The notes beneath the pieces were generated by a model. It was given only the letters and a program-made list of their open reading frames with translations. It was not told the DNA's origin and did not search any database. A program made the translations under genes and the position numbers. From the NCBI GenBank assembly GCA_938008555.1, contig CALLKE010000205.1:1-22221 (forward strand): a stretch of DNA of 22,221 bases. Reading direction: 5' to 3'. Position 1 is the stretch's first letter. The number at the start of each line of letters is the position of its first letter. This document shows, in pieces, positions 9,275 through 17,450 of this stretch. The stretch comes from an uncultured Pedobacter sp. (GTDB taxonomy: Bacteria; Bacteroidota; Bacteroidia; Sphingobacteriales; Sphingobacteriaceae).

Positions 9275-10618
9275 TCAAATTCTAGCATGCACACGTACAG
9301 AAAATACATTCACGGGGCCTCTATCCTTGTTGTACCCAGGGTTTACGATAAATTGATAGGTTCCTGTGAGATAGATACTGTTCTTCATCATTTCTGCAGA
9401 ATAGTATAATTCGGCCAAATGTTCCCATCCATAATTTAAATTTCCATCACCAAGCATAAATCCTAAACCTCCATCTTTTAAATAGGTACGATGAGGCCGT
9501 GAAAGACCAGAACTTACATATGCTAATCCCACATGATCCATTGGCCGTTTCCATTTATAACCATCAGAGGAAATGCCGACACTCATAGACCGGTCGACTT
9601 CCGTAAAAGCCCAGGTTTCATTGTTTCCATCATCCCAGCCTGCACGCAGAAATACACCAAGCTCATTGGTAATAGATTGTTCTGCATTGATACCGAAACC
9701 GTATTTGGTGTTCCCATATTTTCTAGTCGAAATAATGCTAGGTGCTGTAGGATTAAGTGCAATGCTTTGATTATAGTTACCCATGTTAGCAGTCGTAAAA
9801 TAGGTCAGCAGCCGAATAGTTCCTGGCATGCCTTTAATAGAATATCGTCGTGTGTACTCCAAAGAATGTGAGCTGGCTTTGCCAATTTTCCAATCCATAT
9901 CATTACCATTAGCCATCAATGGGACCAATGATATACCGTAACGCAGCTCAGACTTTGACATCACATATTCCAGCACAATAGAAGGTGTATAACCTCTTGT
10001 GTTTGCTGGATAATCCCATGCACCATTATTCATTAATCCCCAACTCAAGAACTGTGTACGAGGATCGTGGGCATAACGATTATTATCAAAGTAATCTACG
10101 ATATCGATCTTACCTGCCGTGATGGCAACATAACTTTCAGGGACATCCCCCGCTAATTGATTAAAACTAGCAGGCTGATAGACGGTATTCTTACTCAACG
10201 GGAACAATTGACGAAAAAATATTCTTGCCAAATAAAGCTTTGGGTCTGGTGTACCTACTCGAAAAGTCTCACCATTGGTGGAATTGGCAACTCCAAATGC
10301 ACTACTTAAGCCAGAGCCCCCAGCTATTTCTGGGTTGATAAAAATGGTTGCATTTCTCCACAATGCTACACCGGTATACCAAGTAGCCGTGATAGAAACC
10401 TGGCTCTCTTCTTGTGGCAACAAACTATTCGTCCCTGTATATTTTGCATAAAAAGCAGGTTTATACTGTGATACAACAGTCGTTTGGGTATGAAAAGAAA
10501 ATTTTTCACTGAAAGTGCTATCCACCGTCTGAGAACAAACATGAGTTGCTATCGAAAGCAAAAAAATAATTAGCGCACACTGAATAATGGTAATTGTTTT
10601 GTGCAAAATAGCTTTCAT
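9275..10618 (-). CDS. OprB-family (carbohydrate-type) outer-membrane porin
   Basis: This 447-residue protein has a signal peptide (K/H-containing start, hydrophobic stretch about 12-27, cleavage probably near the VCSQ around 27-30). The rest reads as an outer-membrane beta barrel. The family pattern is seen in GKIDIVDYFDNN, AWDYPANTRGYTPS, the C-terminal YQFIVNPGYNKDRGPV and the final VRVHARI strand, all typical of OprB/carbohydrate-selective porins. In characterised members the barrel passes sugars, but the family name does not prove that for this protein. It is on the same strand as, and upstream of, mgtA. An association with divalent cation uptake is therefore possible, though this is inference only. 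Confidence 0.85.
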   Translation of the reverse strand: MKAILHKTITIIQCALIIFLLSIATHVCSQTVDSTFSEKFSFHTQTTVVSQYKPAFYAKYTGTNSLLPQEESQVSITATWYTGVALWRNATIFINPEIAGGSGLSSAFGVANSTNGETFRVGTPDPKLYLARIFFRQLFPLSKNTVYQPASFNQLAGDVPESYVAITAGKIDIVDYFDNNRYAHDPRTQFLSWGLMNNGAWDYPANTRGYTPSIVLEYVMSKSELRYGISLVPLMANGNDMDWKIGKASSHSLEYTRRYSIKGMPGTIRLLTYFTTANMGNYNQSIALNPTAPSIISTRKYGNTKYGFGINAEQSITNELGVFLRAGWDDGNNETWAFTEVDRSMSVGISSDGYKWKRPMDHVGLAYVSSGLSRPHRTYLKDGGLGFMLGDGNLNYGWEHLAELYYSAEMMKNSIYLTGTYQFIVNPGYNKDRGPVNVFSVRVHARI

Positions 10619-10926
10619 GTCACGCTCGTTTTTATAGTAATGGGGAATAAATAATGAGCGAAGGGAGAATAGTAAATGTTATGCTATAGCACGTAATGAT
10701 CAGTTTTAGACGAATATAATGAGCTCCCTTTCGCAATAATTAATAGCTAGCGAAGCTAGTACTTTCTATTCTAATTTTACAACATGGAGGTAAGGGAGAT
10801 AAGATGGCATCATTGAGATAATGCCATCTTGTTGAATGGAAAAAATTATAAAGTAGGGATACAGCCCAGCTAACATATGCAAGTCACGACGTCACAATTA
10901 GATTATATGCCATACTTTTCTTGTCA
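10619..10926. other. Intergenic region between threonine aldolase and the porin
   Basis: This 308-bp gap carries the terminator-like hairpin at 10801-10830 and a tiny CTAGC-GAA-GCTAG hairpin at 10747-10759. It presumably also holds the porin promoter, but I found no exact TAnnTTTG box on the minus strand. No coding remnant is recognisable. Confidence 0.45.
10801..10830 (-). terminator. Hairpin downstream of threonine aldolase
   Basis: AAGATGGCAT (10801-10810) and ATGCCATCTT (10821-10830) form a perfect 10-bp stem with a 10-nt loop, 97 bp past the threonine aldolase stop on the minus strand. The U tract is weak, so it may act as a terminator or an mRNA 3'-end stabiliser. Confidence 0.55.
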
Positions 10927-11985
10927 TCACATTTTGGAAAACGTATGTAGGTCAGCAATGAACTGCTCTACTTTTTCTTCGGGTGTTGCCCAAGAAGTTA
11001 TTAGCCTGATAACCGAATGATGTGCATCCTCTTGTTTCCAAATGAAAAAACCATATCGCTCCTTAAGTTGATCGATAAGCGAATGAGGAGCTATGGGAAA
11101 GATTTGATTTGTGCCCGGCTGGGCCCAGAATGGATATCCTAATTCACTGAAAGCATTCGCTATTTTCATCGCCATTTTATTTGCATGGCGTGCAAGTTGA
11201 AAGATCAAATCATCCTTTAACAGCTCACTAAACTGTACACCCAGCACTCTGCCTTTAGCCATGAGTGCTCCTCTTTGTTTCATGTGATATTTGAAATCCT
11301 TTTTTAGTTCATCTTTTGTAATCACAATAGCTTCTCCGAGCAATGCACCGCTTTTGGTGCCACCGATATAAAACACATCCGTGAGAGAAGCAATATCGGC
11401 AAGGGTGAGATCATTCGCTGAAGCAGTCAATGCCATTGGAAGGCGTGCTCCGTCCATGAATAATAATAAATGATTCGCTTTGCAAAAACGAGATAGTTCC
11501 GTCAGCTCCTTTTTGGTGTAAAAGGTGCCTATCTCGGTAGAGTTGGATATGTATACTACTCTAGGCTTTACCGTATGGAATTCGGGGAACTTATTCAGCA
11601 CAGGCTGGATATCTGTGACTGTCAGTTTTCCATCCAACGTTACAACACTTTCCACTTTATGGCCTGTTGCCTCTATGGCACCTGCTTCATGTGTATTAAT
11701 ATGTCCTGTCTCTGCAGCTATTACCGATTCAAAAGGCTTAAGAATAGCACCCAATACAAGAAGATTTGCTAGGGTTCCACCGGCGACCAGATGCACATCC
11801 GCTAATGGATCGCCTGCTTTTTCTCTGATCTTATTGATAACATTTTGTGTATAGGTGTCCGCACCATATCCTGGTTCTTGTATTGTATTGCTTTGAATGA
11901 GTGCTTCCAATATGTGAGGATGGCAACCTTCACTGTAGTCGTTTGTGAAATTGTGGATCATCATAAAACCTATCTTTTTATTCAT
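10927..11985 (-). CDS. ltaE: Low-specificity L-threonine aldolase
   Basis: This PLP-dependent fold-type I enzyme cleaves L-threonine or L-allo-threonine to glycine and acetaldehyde. Family signatures are FTNDYSEGCHP at the N-terminus, GGTLANL around 69-75, ETGHINTHEAGAIE around 92-106, the PLP-ring Asp in FMDGARL (Asp178) and the Schiff-base lysine in YIGGTKSG (Lys211). Length (352) is normal. Homologues usually begin close to the FTNDYSEG block, so an internal Met at position 8 or 9 (11964 or 11961) may be the real start instead of 11985. The IS982 element begins 113 bp upstream, so the gene's promoter region has been altered or shortened by that insertion. Confidence 0.95.
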   Translation of the reverse strand: MNKKIGFMMIHNFTNDYSEGCHPHILEALIQSNTIQEPGYGADTYTQNVINKIREKAGDPLADVHLVAGGTLANLLVLGAILKPFESVIAAETGHINTHEAGAIEATGHKVESVVTLDGKLTVTDIQPVLNKFPEFHTVKPRVVYISNSTEIGTFYTKKELTELSRFCKANHLLLFMDGARLPMALTASANDLTLADIASLTDVFYIGGTKSGALLGEAIVITKDELKKDFKYHMKQRGALMAKGRVLGVQFSELLKDDLIFQLARHANKMAMKIANAFSELGYPFWAQPGTNQIFPIAPHSLIDQLKERYGFFIWKQEDAHHSVIRLITSWATPEEKVEQFIADLHTFSKM

Positions 11986-12017
11986 TGGAGTTGTTTACGG
12001 TTTTAATGCAATAAAAA

Positions 12018-12085
12018 AGGATTTCCAATAAATGTTGAGTTTTGTGGTTGCAAAACTCCAAAACTTACATTTTTATGAAAATCCT
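12018..12085. repeat. Imperfect 68-bp palindrome between threonine aldolase and IS982
   Basis: The outer arms AGGATTT / AAATCCT, the middle AAATGT / ACATTT and the inner GAGTTTTG / CAAAACTC pair around a TGGTTG loop. The right arm is 8 nt longer because the (A/G)AGTTTTG unit is duplicated. It sits in the leader or promoter region of the threonine aldolase gene. It could be a hairpin terminator for transcription coming from the IS, or a worn mobile-element end. Confidence 0.5.
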
Positions 12086-12088
12086 GGA

Positions 12089-12096
12089 CAAAAGTA
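12089..12096 (-). promoter_or_regulatory. Candidate -7 box (TACTTTTG) upstream of threonine aldolase
   Basis: The minus strand reads TACTTTTG, matching the Bacteroidota TAnnTTTG -7 consensus, 104 bp upstream of the annotated ATG. The corresponding -33 region would fall inside the IS982 end, where no TTTG is seen. Weak evidence from one box only. Confidence 0.22.
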
Positions 12097-12116
12097 AGAT
12101 AACGTGAATTCGATAA

Positions 12117-13019
12117 TTATTTGGCTATAAAGTACTGAGATTCAAGAGTTGGCTTAGAGTTCAAGAAGTTGTAAGCAGCCAAAGAAGCAAAAATGTGAGT
12201 AAAAGCATTATTGGCAGATCTATGTCTAGTATGTTCGATATCACATACGGTCATAAGGATGTCATTAACAGACTCAATCATTCCTCTTTTTCTAAGGAAG
12301 ATAGCGTCAGAGAAGTTGTATAAAAGCTGTTTCATATTTTTACGCACTTTTGTGACTAATTTGAGGCCATTTTGATAGAACTGCTCAAAGAGTTTAGAGA
12401 TGTACCCTTTATCACCGTAGCAATCCCCTTTTAGATCATCCAATAAATGATGGAGTACTTTTTCTTGATTGTCAGCCGTAGATCCTGAGGTGAGTAAAAA
12501 GTGTACAATTTGCCCTAAATCGTTAATCACCAGATGTATTTTGAGCCCATAAAACCAACCAGTAGAAGATTTACCGCGTTGAGCAATACCTTGAAATACT
12601 TTATTCTGTTTGATTCTTCTATTATGGCAAACAGGTAATCTTTTAGAATCAATAAAGTATCGCCCTGTTTTTTCTGATCGCAATGTTTGGCTTTGGGTAA
12701 ACATCCACATGAGAGGAGCATGTTCTCCTACTAATTCTACGAATCGGCTGTAAGAAACTAGATTTGGGAAGTAACTCACAAGAATGGGTTGAACCAGGCG
12801 TTGGTAATAGTATTGAAAGTTTTTCATGCCACTTAACTGGTAAAAGAAGATGATAGTGAGTACTTCACTGCTACTCAATTGGGATTTAGGTCCAGTATTG
12901 TTTGTTAACTTCAGCCCTTCTGAAAGAGCTTTTGATCGTAAATAGTCATCATGAAGCTTACAAAAATCGTCCACCTCACAGAAAATTTCTATTACTTTTG
13001 AAATGTCAATGACGTACAT
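12117..13019 (-). CDS. IS982-family DDE transposase
   Basis: This 300-residue transposase is full length for IS982. The catalytic triad is visible: Asp124 in YFIDSKRLPVC, Asp203 in CYGDKGY and Glu249 in RGMIESVND. The family block GWFYGLKIHLVIN lies around 154-166, and the C-terminal HTRHRSANNAF and ASLAAYNF motifs are present. There is no internal stop or frameshift, so it may be active. The ATG lies directly after a hairpin with a run of U, and there is no ribosome-binding site, so expression from outside transcripts is probably damped. Confidence 0.95.
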   Translation of the reverse strand: MYVIDISKVIEIFCEVDDFCKLHDDYLRSKALSEGLKLTNNTGPKSQLSSSEVLTIIFFYQLSGMKNFQYYYQRLVQPILVSYFPNLVSYSRFVELVGEHAPLMWMFTQSQTLRSEKTGRYFIDSKRLPVCHNRRIKQNKVFQGIAQRGKSSTGWFYGLKIHLVINDLGQIVHFLLTSGSTADNQEKVLHHLLDDLKGDCYGDKGYISKLFEQFYQNGLKLVTKVRKNMKQLLYNFSDAIFLRKRGMIESVNDILMTVCDIEHTRHRSANNAFTHIFASLAAYNFLNSKPTLESQYFIAK

Positions 13020-13080
13020 AAAAAGGCTAATTAGGCATCTGGTTTTTAGGAAATCCCAAAATGCACTTTTTAGCCTTTTT
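13020..13080 (-). terminator. Hairpin in IS982 immediately upstream of the transposase start
   Basis: AAAAAGGCTA (13020-13029) and TAGCCTTTTT (13071-13080) are perfect inverted repeats. On the minus strand the stem closes with GGCTA...TAGCC followed by five U residues and then the transposase ATG. Inside the loop GTGCATTTTGG and CCAGATGC can also partly pair. This is the shape of an intrinsic terminator placed against transcription entering from the flank, a known strategy of IS elements to limit impinging transcription. Confidence 0.5.
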
Positions 13081-13140
13081 TTTAAACCATATCTCCAGTT
13101 TTAATTATCGAATTCACGTTATTATACCTATCATTATTAA

Positions 13141-13392
13141 CACCAAAACCAACATATTTTCAAATCAATAGCTATTGATACACCCAACACACATGGGACG
13201 GGATGTAGCCTTTCATCGGCGATTGCGTCTCACTTGGCTTTAGGTGACAGTTTAGTCACCTCAACTACCAAGAGCATCCAATATGTTCGAGATGCAATTC
13301 GTGATGGCAAGGATGTAAAAAGTGGGGAAGGAGCTGGACCACTCAATCACTTTTTTAATCCCCAAAAATTGGTCAAGATAAAAAGTCAATAA
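13141..13392 (+). pseudogene. thiD: thiD remnant: C-terminal part of hydroxymethylpyrimidine (phosphate) kinase
   Basis: An open stretch just right of the IS translates to the ThiD C-terminus. It has IDTPNTHGTGCSLSSAIA (the ribokinase-fold anion-hole/catalytic motif, ATG-less), then YVRDAIRDG, GEGAGPLNHFF, and a stop at 13390-13392. ThiD phosphorylates HMP-P in thiamine synthesis. An in-frame TAA at 13138-13140 closes the frame upstream, and the N-terminal two thirds (substrate-binding and Mg-ATP parts) are missing; they are not on the other side of the IS. No start codon or promoter is visible. The frame carries no internal stop, so the truncation may be recent. Confidence 0.85.
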
Positions 13393-13484
13393 ATTCAGTA
13401 AAGCGATTATTGAAGCCAGAAAAACAAAAAATGTGGATATGTAAGTTTATTCCCGTTTTAGTATACAAAGAAACTCTTCCCAAA

Positions 13485-13545
13485 AAGACATAAACATAAA
13501 AGAGGCCTCACAACCCAGTTGAGGCCTCTTTTATGTTTATGTCTT
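13485..13545. terminator. Perfect 26-bp stem hairpin, bidirectional terminator
   Basis: Positions 13485-13510 and 13520-13545 are exact reverse complements with a 9-nt loop (CAACCCAGT). The GC core AGAGGCCTCA sits next to the loop, flanked by A/T-rich arms that give a U-rich tail in both directions. It lies between the thiD remnant (+) and the end of the yceI gene (-), and would terminate both. Confidence 0.8.
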
Positions 13546-13560
13546 GATCTGTGCAGCCTA

Positions 13561-14163
13561 TTATTTAGTCGCAACCAGTTGAATAGTCAGTTCAAACTCA
13601 TTATCTATTGCTTTATCACCAAGGCTGGCAAAAAAGTTCTTTGACCCATATCTAATATCATACTTAGTCCGATCTACTTTAATATTTTTTGCTGTCGCAA
13701 CTAGCTCATTCCCTTTTTGTTTAATGTCTGCAGAAAAGGTTAAGGGTTGGGTAATATTTTTAATCGTCAAGTTTCCGCTGATACTGGCTCGGTCAGTTCC
13801 TGTTGTTACAATTTTGGTGATTTGAAACTTGGATGTCGGATTTTTTTCGACGGAAAAGAAGTCATCTGATTTTAAATGCGTGATGATTTTTTTGTTTGAT
13901 TCACCCTCTAAGTCAGTGCAAGCAATAGATGTCATGTCAAGAGTGAAAGTACCATCTTTGATTGCATTATGATTGACCGTAAGCTGGCCCGAAGCTAACT
14001 TGAGAGTCCCTTTATGTTCACCAGTCACTTTTTTAGCTAACCACTGAATAGAAGAACGTTTAATATCAACAGTAAAAACTCCGTCATATGTTCCTCCGGT
14101 AAAAGATGACATCACAAATGCTGCGCCAGCTGCTAAGCTTGAGAATAAGGTTCGCTTTTTCAT
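13561..14163 (-). CDS. YceI-family lipid-binding protein, exported
   Basis: This 200-residue protein has an N-terminal signal peptide (KKR, then a hydrophobic stretch to about residue 22, ending SSFTGG). The YceI lipocalin-like barrel follows: FTVDIKRSSIQWLAKKVTGEHKGTLKLASG at the start, IKDGTFTLDMTSI, HLKSDDFFSVEKNPTSKF in the middle and VDRTKYDIRYGS near the end are all typical. Family members bind long polyprenyl or fatty chains in the periplasm, and the role in Bacteroidota is not settled. It is transcribed divergently from the glycosyltransferase across a 104-bp gap and ends at a strong bidirectional hairpin. Confidence 0.93.
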   Translation of the reverse strand: MKKRTLFSSLAAGAAFVMSSFTGGTYDGVFTVDIKRSSIQWLAKKVTGEHKGTLKLASGQLTVNHNAIKDGTFTLDMTSIACTDLEGESNKKIITHLKSDDFFSVEKNPTSKFQITKIVTTGTDRASISGNLTIKNITQPLTFSADIKQKGNELVATAKNIKVDRTKYDIRYGSKNFFASLGDKAIDNEFELTIQLVATK

Positions 14164-14267
14164 ATATAAATTGTTTTAATGGCTATAGAATTAACGTGAG
14201 CCCCGTTTTTCACTTGGATCTGTTATCTGTTAGTGGCAGCTCATGCTAGTTTCATGTTTGATGCCGA

Positions 14268-15944
14268 GTGATGAATTTATTACTGGCATGGGCCAATATT
14301 AATGAATATTTAGCACTTTTGGCCCGAACTTCTGACACGTTTTACACGATGCCCTCTCTAAACCTAAATCCGCCGGATACCTACAAAAAGCACATTGCAC
14401 TTCTTATTGGAGCTTCCTCTTTTGTAAAACTTATTGTCGCTTACCTCATTGGCCTTGGGAATGATGAAGTTTACTATTGGACATACGCCCTACACCTCAA
14501 CTGGAGCTATTTTGACCATCCTCCTTTTGTAGCTTGGCTAATCAGGGTAACGACCCTTGATTTAACAATGCATAATGAGGTGTTTGTACGCTTGGGTGCC
14601 ATTCTTGCATCGGCAGGTAGTACCTGGATTATTTATCGGATTGGAAGTATCATCAAAGACGAAAGGACAGGCTGGTATGCAGCACTACTTTTCACGGCCA
14701 GCATTTATAGCTCTATCATTGCAGGTTTATTTATACTGCCCGATAGCCCTCAAGCATTCTTCTGGTTTTGGGCAGTGTATCTGCTAATTAAAATCCTTCA
14801 ACAGAAAGATGACAGAAAACTATGGAGCTTGTGGCTTTTATTTGGGCTAGCCTCGGGGCTTTGTATTCTATGCAAAGTGCATGGAATATTCCTATGGTTA
14901 GGAGTAGGTATTTATGCTCTTTTATTTAATCGTAGTTGGTTTAGAAATACGTGGATGTATTTTGGGGGTGTGATTACTTTAATTCTGATGTCTCCTATTG
15001 TCATCTGGAATTTTCAGAATGATTTTATTACCTATACGTTTCACAGTAGTCGAGTAGCAATACAAACTACTTCGATAAATACGCTTGGTTTCTATCGGGA
15101 GATTTTTGGGCAGTTTTTTTACAATAACCCAATCAATTTCTTGCTAATATGGGTAAGCATTTGGCATATAACCCAAAAAAAGAATTTCAGCAAATGGTGT
15201 ATCTACACACGCCTTATGCTGTGCTGCTTCTTACCTCTTATTTTCACATTATTATTCCTAGCCCTTTTCAGAGATACACTTCCCCATTGGTCAGGACCCT
15301 CCTACAGCGGATTACTCATCCTGGCAGCACTTTATTTAGCTGATCTAAAGAAAAATAGCCAATTACTCTTTCCTCCAATTATCAAATGGAGTCTTTCTTT
15401 AATCACAATAATTGTTATCGCTGGTGTTTTTGTTGTTAATTTTTATCCAGGAACACTGTCCCCAAATAAAGCTCATATTGGAGCCGGCGACCCAACACTG
15501 GACATGTATGGCTGGGACCAATTTGGATTGCAAATGGACTCAATCTATCGTAAGGACAGGGCCTCAGGTATGATGCCTCCCGATTCAAGAATTATTATCT
15601 CAAAGTGGTTTCCCGCAGCACACATTGACTACTATGTCAGTACAAAAACGAATTTGAATACGTACGCTTTGGGAACGCTATTCGATTTGCATGAATATGC
15701 TTTGACAAATAAGTTTAAGAAACCATTACATAAAGGAGACTGTGCTTATTTTATCCAACCTTCAACTACTTATCAAGACGAATTTCCTGAAAAACTGGAT
15801 CAATACTTTGAGCAAATTGACAAAGATCCGATAGTGTTAACACAGTACAGAGGAGGTAGGATATGTAGATTATTCTTGGTATTTCGATTGAAGAGTTTCA
15901 AACCCACAAATAATATGTTTGATAGTTTTGGGGCACTAAAATGA
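14268..15944 (+). CDS. GT39/ArnT-like integral-membrane glycosyltransferase
   Basis: This 558-residue polytopic protein is of the PMT/ArnT (GT-C fold) superfamily. These enzymes move a sugar from a polyprenyl-phosphate carrier to lipid A, protein or glycan on the outer face of the inner membrane. The first extracytoplasmic loop carries the acidic motif GNDEVYYW (Asp66/Glu67) and then SYFDHPPFVAW (DHPP at 83-86), the signature of this group. About ten hydrophobic helices follow, ending in a soluble C-terminal part from about residue 400. Acceptor and donor cannot be told. The start at 14268 is GTG, followed directly by ATG at 14271. An ATG at 14349 (Met28) just before the first helix is also plausible, since the first 27 residues look unlike the family. 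Confidence 0.85.
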   Translation: MMNLLLAWANINEYLALLARTSDTFYTMPSLNLNPPDTYKKHIALLIGASSFVKLIVAYLIGLGNDEVYYWTYALHLNWSYFDHPPFVAWLIRVTTLDLTMHNEVFVRLGAILASAGSTWIIYRIGSIIKDERTGWYAALLFTASIYSSIIAGLFILPDSPQAFFWFWAVYLLIKILQQKDDRKLWSLWLLFGLASGLCILCKVHGIFLWLGVGIYALLFNRSWFRNTWMYFGGVITLILMSPIVIWNFQNDFITYTFHSSRVAIQTTSINTLGFYREIFGQFFYNNPINFLLIWVSIWHITQKKNFSKWCIYTRLMLCCFLPLIFTLLFLALFRDTLPHWSGPSYSGLLILAALYLADLKKNSQLLFPPIIKWSLSLITIIVIAGVFVVNFYPGTLSPNKAHIGAGDPTLDMYGWDQFGLQMDSIYRKDRASGMMPPDSRIIISKWFPAAHIDYYVSTKTNLNTYALGTLFDLHEYALTNKFKKPLHKGDCAYFIQPSTTYQDEFPEKLDQYFEQIDKDPIVLTQYRGGRICRLFLVFRLKSFKPTNNMFDSFGALK

Positions 15945-16031
15945 TAAAGATCAATATGGAGGCTTGCTAATAAAAATATATTGTACTCCAAAACAGACAA
16001 TTAATCGCTTCTTATTTATTGAAAACATGCA

Positions 16032-16064
16032 AAAAGCACGTTGAAGTAGAATTCAAAGTGCTTT
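16032..16064 (+). terminator. Terminator downstream of the glycosyltransferase
   Basis: AAAGCAC pairs with GTGCTTT (16058-16064), and inside it TTGAA (16041-16045) pairs with TTCAA (16052-16056), followed on the plus strand by CTTTT. It lies 88 bp after the glycosyltransferase stop. Confidence 0.65.
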
Positions 16065-16074
16065 CTTTTAAAAA

Positions 16075-16109
16075 GTATTAAAGAGTTTTTATCAAAAATT
16101 CTTTAATAC
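16075..16109 (-). terminator. Terminator downstream of citrate synthase
   Basis: GTATTAAAGA (16075-16084) pairs perfectly with TCTTTAATAC (16100-16109). A G/T wobble and five further A-T pairs continue the stem to a 3-nt loop (16-bp hairpin in all). On the minus strand it is followed by five U residues, and it begins 20 bp past the citrate synthase stop. Confidence 0.75.
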
Positions 16110-16129
16110 AGCCCTAGGAATCAATCACA

Positions 16130-17419
16130 TTAGAATCGTTCCTCAATCGGAGTAAACGCTCTATCAATATGTCCAACATATATCTGACGAGGCCGTCCAA
16201 TTGGTTCTTTGTTCTCGCGCATTTCTTTCCATTGAGCAATCCATCCTGGTAAACGACCAAGAGCAAATAGTACGGTAAACATATTGGTCGGAAATCCTAA
16301 GGCACGATAGATAATACCCGAGTAGAAATCGACATTAGGATATAATTTTCGCTCTACAAAATAAGGGTCATTCAAGGCTGCCTCTTCCAATTTTTTAGCA
16401 ATCTCTAGTATTGGATCATTCACTCCTAGCTTATTCAGCACATCGTCACAAGCTTTCTTAATTATTTTAGCACGAGGGTCAAAGTTTTTGTATACACGAT
16501 GCCCAAAACCCATCAAACGAAAGCTATCATCTTTATCCTTGGCCTTATTTAACCACTGGCTTATATCTCCTCCATCAGCCTTCATTTTTTCAAGCATTTC
16601 AATTACTGCTTGATTGGCTCCCCCATGTAATGGGCCCCAAAGTGCAGAAATACCTGCTGATACAGAAGCATACAAATTACAATCAGAAGAGCCAACCATA
16701 CGAACAGTAGACGTAGAGCAGTTTTGTTCATGATCGGCATGTAAGATCAGTAATACATTCATTGCATCAACGATCACTTGGTCTATCTCAACCTCTTCTG
16801 TTCGTTGGCCAAAAGTCATATGGAGAAAATTGCTCACATAACCATACTTATTCTGTGGATAAATAATAGGGTGCCCTAAGTATTTTTTATATATCCATGA
16901 AACAATGGTCGTCATCTTTGCTAATAGCTTGATAATAGTCAGATTCTGCTCATCAGCCGTTTGCTTAGGATTTAAGGATTCTGAGTAAAAAGAAGATAAG
17001 GAGCACACGAGCGAAGATAATTGTCCCATTGGATGAGATTTTGATGGGAAACCATCAAAGAACTTTTTCATATCCTCATGGACCAATGTATGACGAGATA
17101 TCTGAAATTGAAAGTTATCAATTTGGGCCTTAGTCGGTAGATCACCATAAATAAGGAGGTAAGCAACCTCTAAAAAAGAAGCTTTCTCCGCTAACTGCTC
17201 TATAGGGTACCCACGATATTTTAGAATACCACGTTCTCCGTCCAAAAATGTAATGGCACTTTTTGTAGCACCTGTATTTTTATAACCCGAATCGATCGTA
17301 ATATACCCGCTTTCATCGCGCAATTTTGATATATCAATTGCTTTTTCATTCTCTGTACCCGTAATAATGGGCAACTCAACTGTTGCAGCGTCTAATTTGA
17401 GTGTTACTGAATCTGACAT
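16130..17419 (-). CDS. gltA: Citrate synthase (type II-like, TCA cycle)
   Basis: This enzyme condenses oxaloacetate with acetyl-CoA to citrate. The 429 residues include the family's working residues: His230 in HADHEQN, catalytic His265 in GPLHGGANQAV, His307 in FGHRVYKNFDPRA and catalytic Asp364 in PNVDFYSG, ending GRPRQIYVG...EERF. The size and the N-terminal beta domain (about 1-60) are those of the Gram-negative hexameric type. A weak TAnnTTTG box 24 bp upstream and a solid terminator 20 bp downstream suggest it is a single-gene transcript. The large gap upstream contains a MITE-like element. Confidence 0.97.
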   Translation of the reverse strand: MSDSVTLKLDAATVELPIITGTENEKAIDISKLRDESGYITIDSGYKNTGATKSAITFLDGERGILKYRGYPIEQLAEKASFLEVAYLLIYGDLPTKAQIDNFQFQISRHTLVHEDMKKFFDGFPSKSHPMGQLSSLVCSLSSFYSESLNPKQTADEQNLTIIKLLAKMTTIVSWIYKKYLGHPIIYPQNKYGYVSNFLHMTFGQRTEEVEIDQVIVDAMNVLLILHADHEQNCSTSTVRMVGSSDCNLYASVSAGISALWGPLHGGANQAVIEMLEKMKADGGDISQWLNKAKDKDDSFRLMGFGHRVYKNFDPRAKIIKKACDDVLNKLGVNDPILEIAKKLEEAALNDPYFVERKLYPNVDFYSGIIYRALGFPTNMFTVLFALGRLPGWIAQWKEMRENKEPIGRPRQIYVGHIDRAFTPIEERF

Positions 17420-17442
17420 ATTTTGTGACCTTCTAATTCAAG

Positions 17443-17450
17443 CAAAACTA
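17443..17450 (-). promoter_or_regulatory. Candidate -7 box (TAGTTTTG) for citrate synthase
   Basis: The minus strand reads TAGTTTTG, an exact match to Bacteroidota TAnnTTTG, 23 bp upstream of the gltA ATG. That would give a short 5' leader. No clear TTTG -33 box is seen at the right distance. Confidence 0.33.

Larger units (their letters stand above)
12099..13122 (-). mobile_element. IS982-family insertion sequence, complete
   Basis: The element is bounded by perfect 21-bp terminal inverted repeats at 12099-12119 and 13102-13122 (outer part ATAACGTGAATTCGATAA). It is 1024 bp long and encodes one intact 300-residue transposase on the minus strand. The stop codon of the transposase overlaps the left repeat. 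I looked for a direct target duplication at either edge and found none. The right flank is a truncated thiD and the left flank is unrelated to thiD, so the insertion was probably followed by an adjacent deletion. Confidence 0.9.

Noticed and set aside
9533..9871. 112-codon plus-strand frame opposite the porin
   Set aside because: It is antisense to a well-supported OprB-type gene, with no signal or motif of its own.
12099..13122. Target-site duplication for the IS982 copy
   Set aside because: I tried several shifted boundaries around the inverted repeats and found no matching direct repeat at the two edges.
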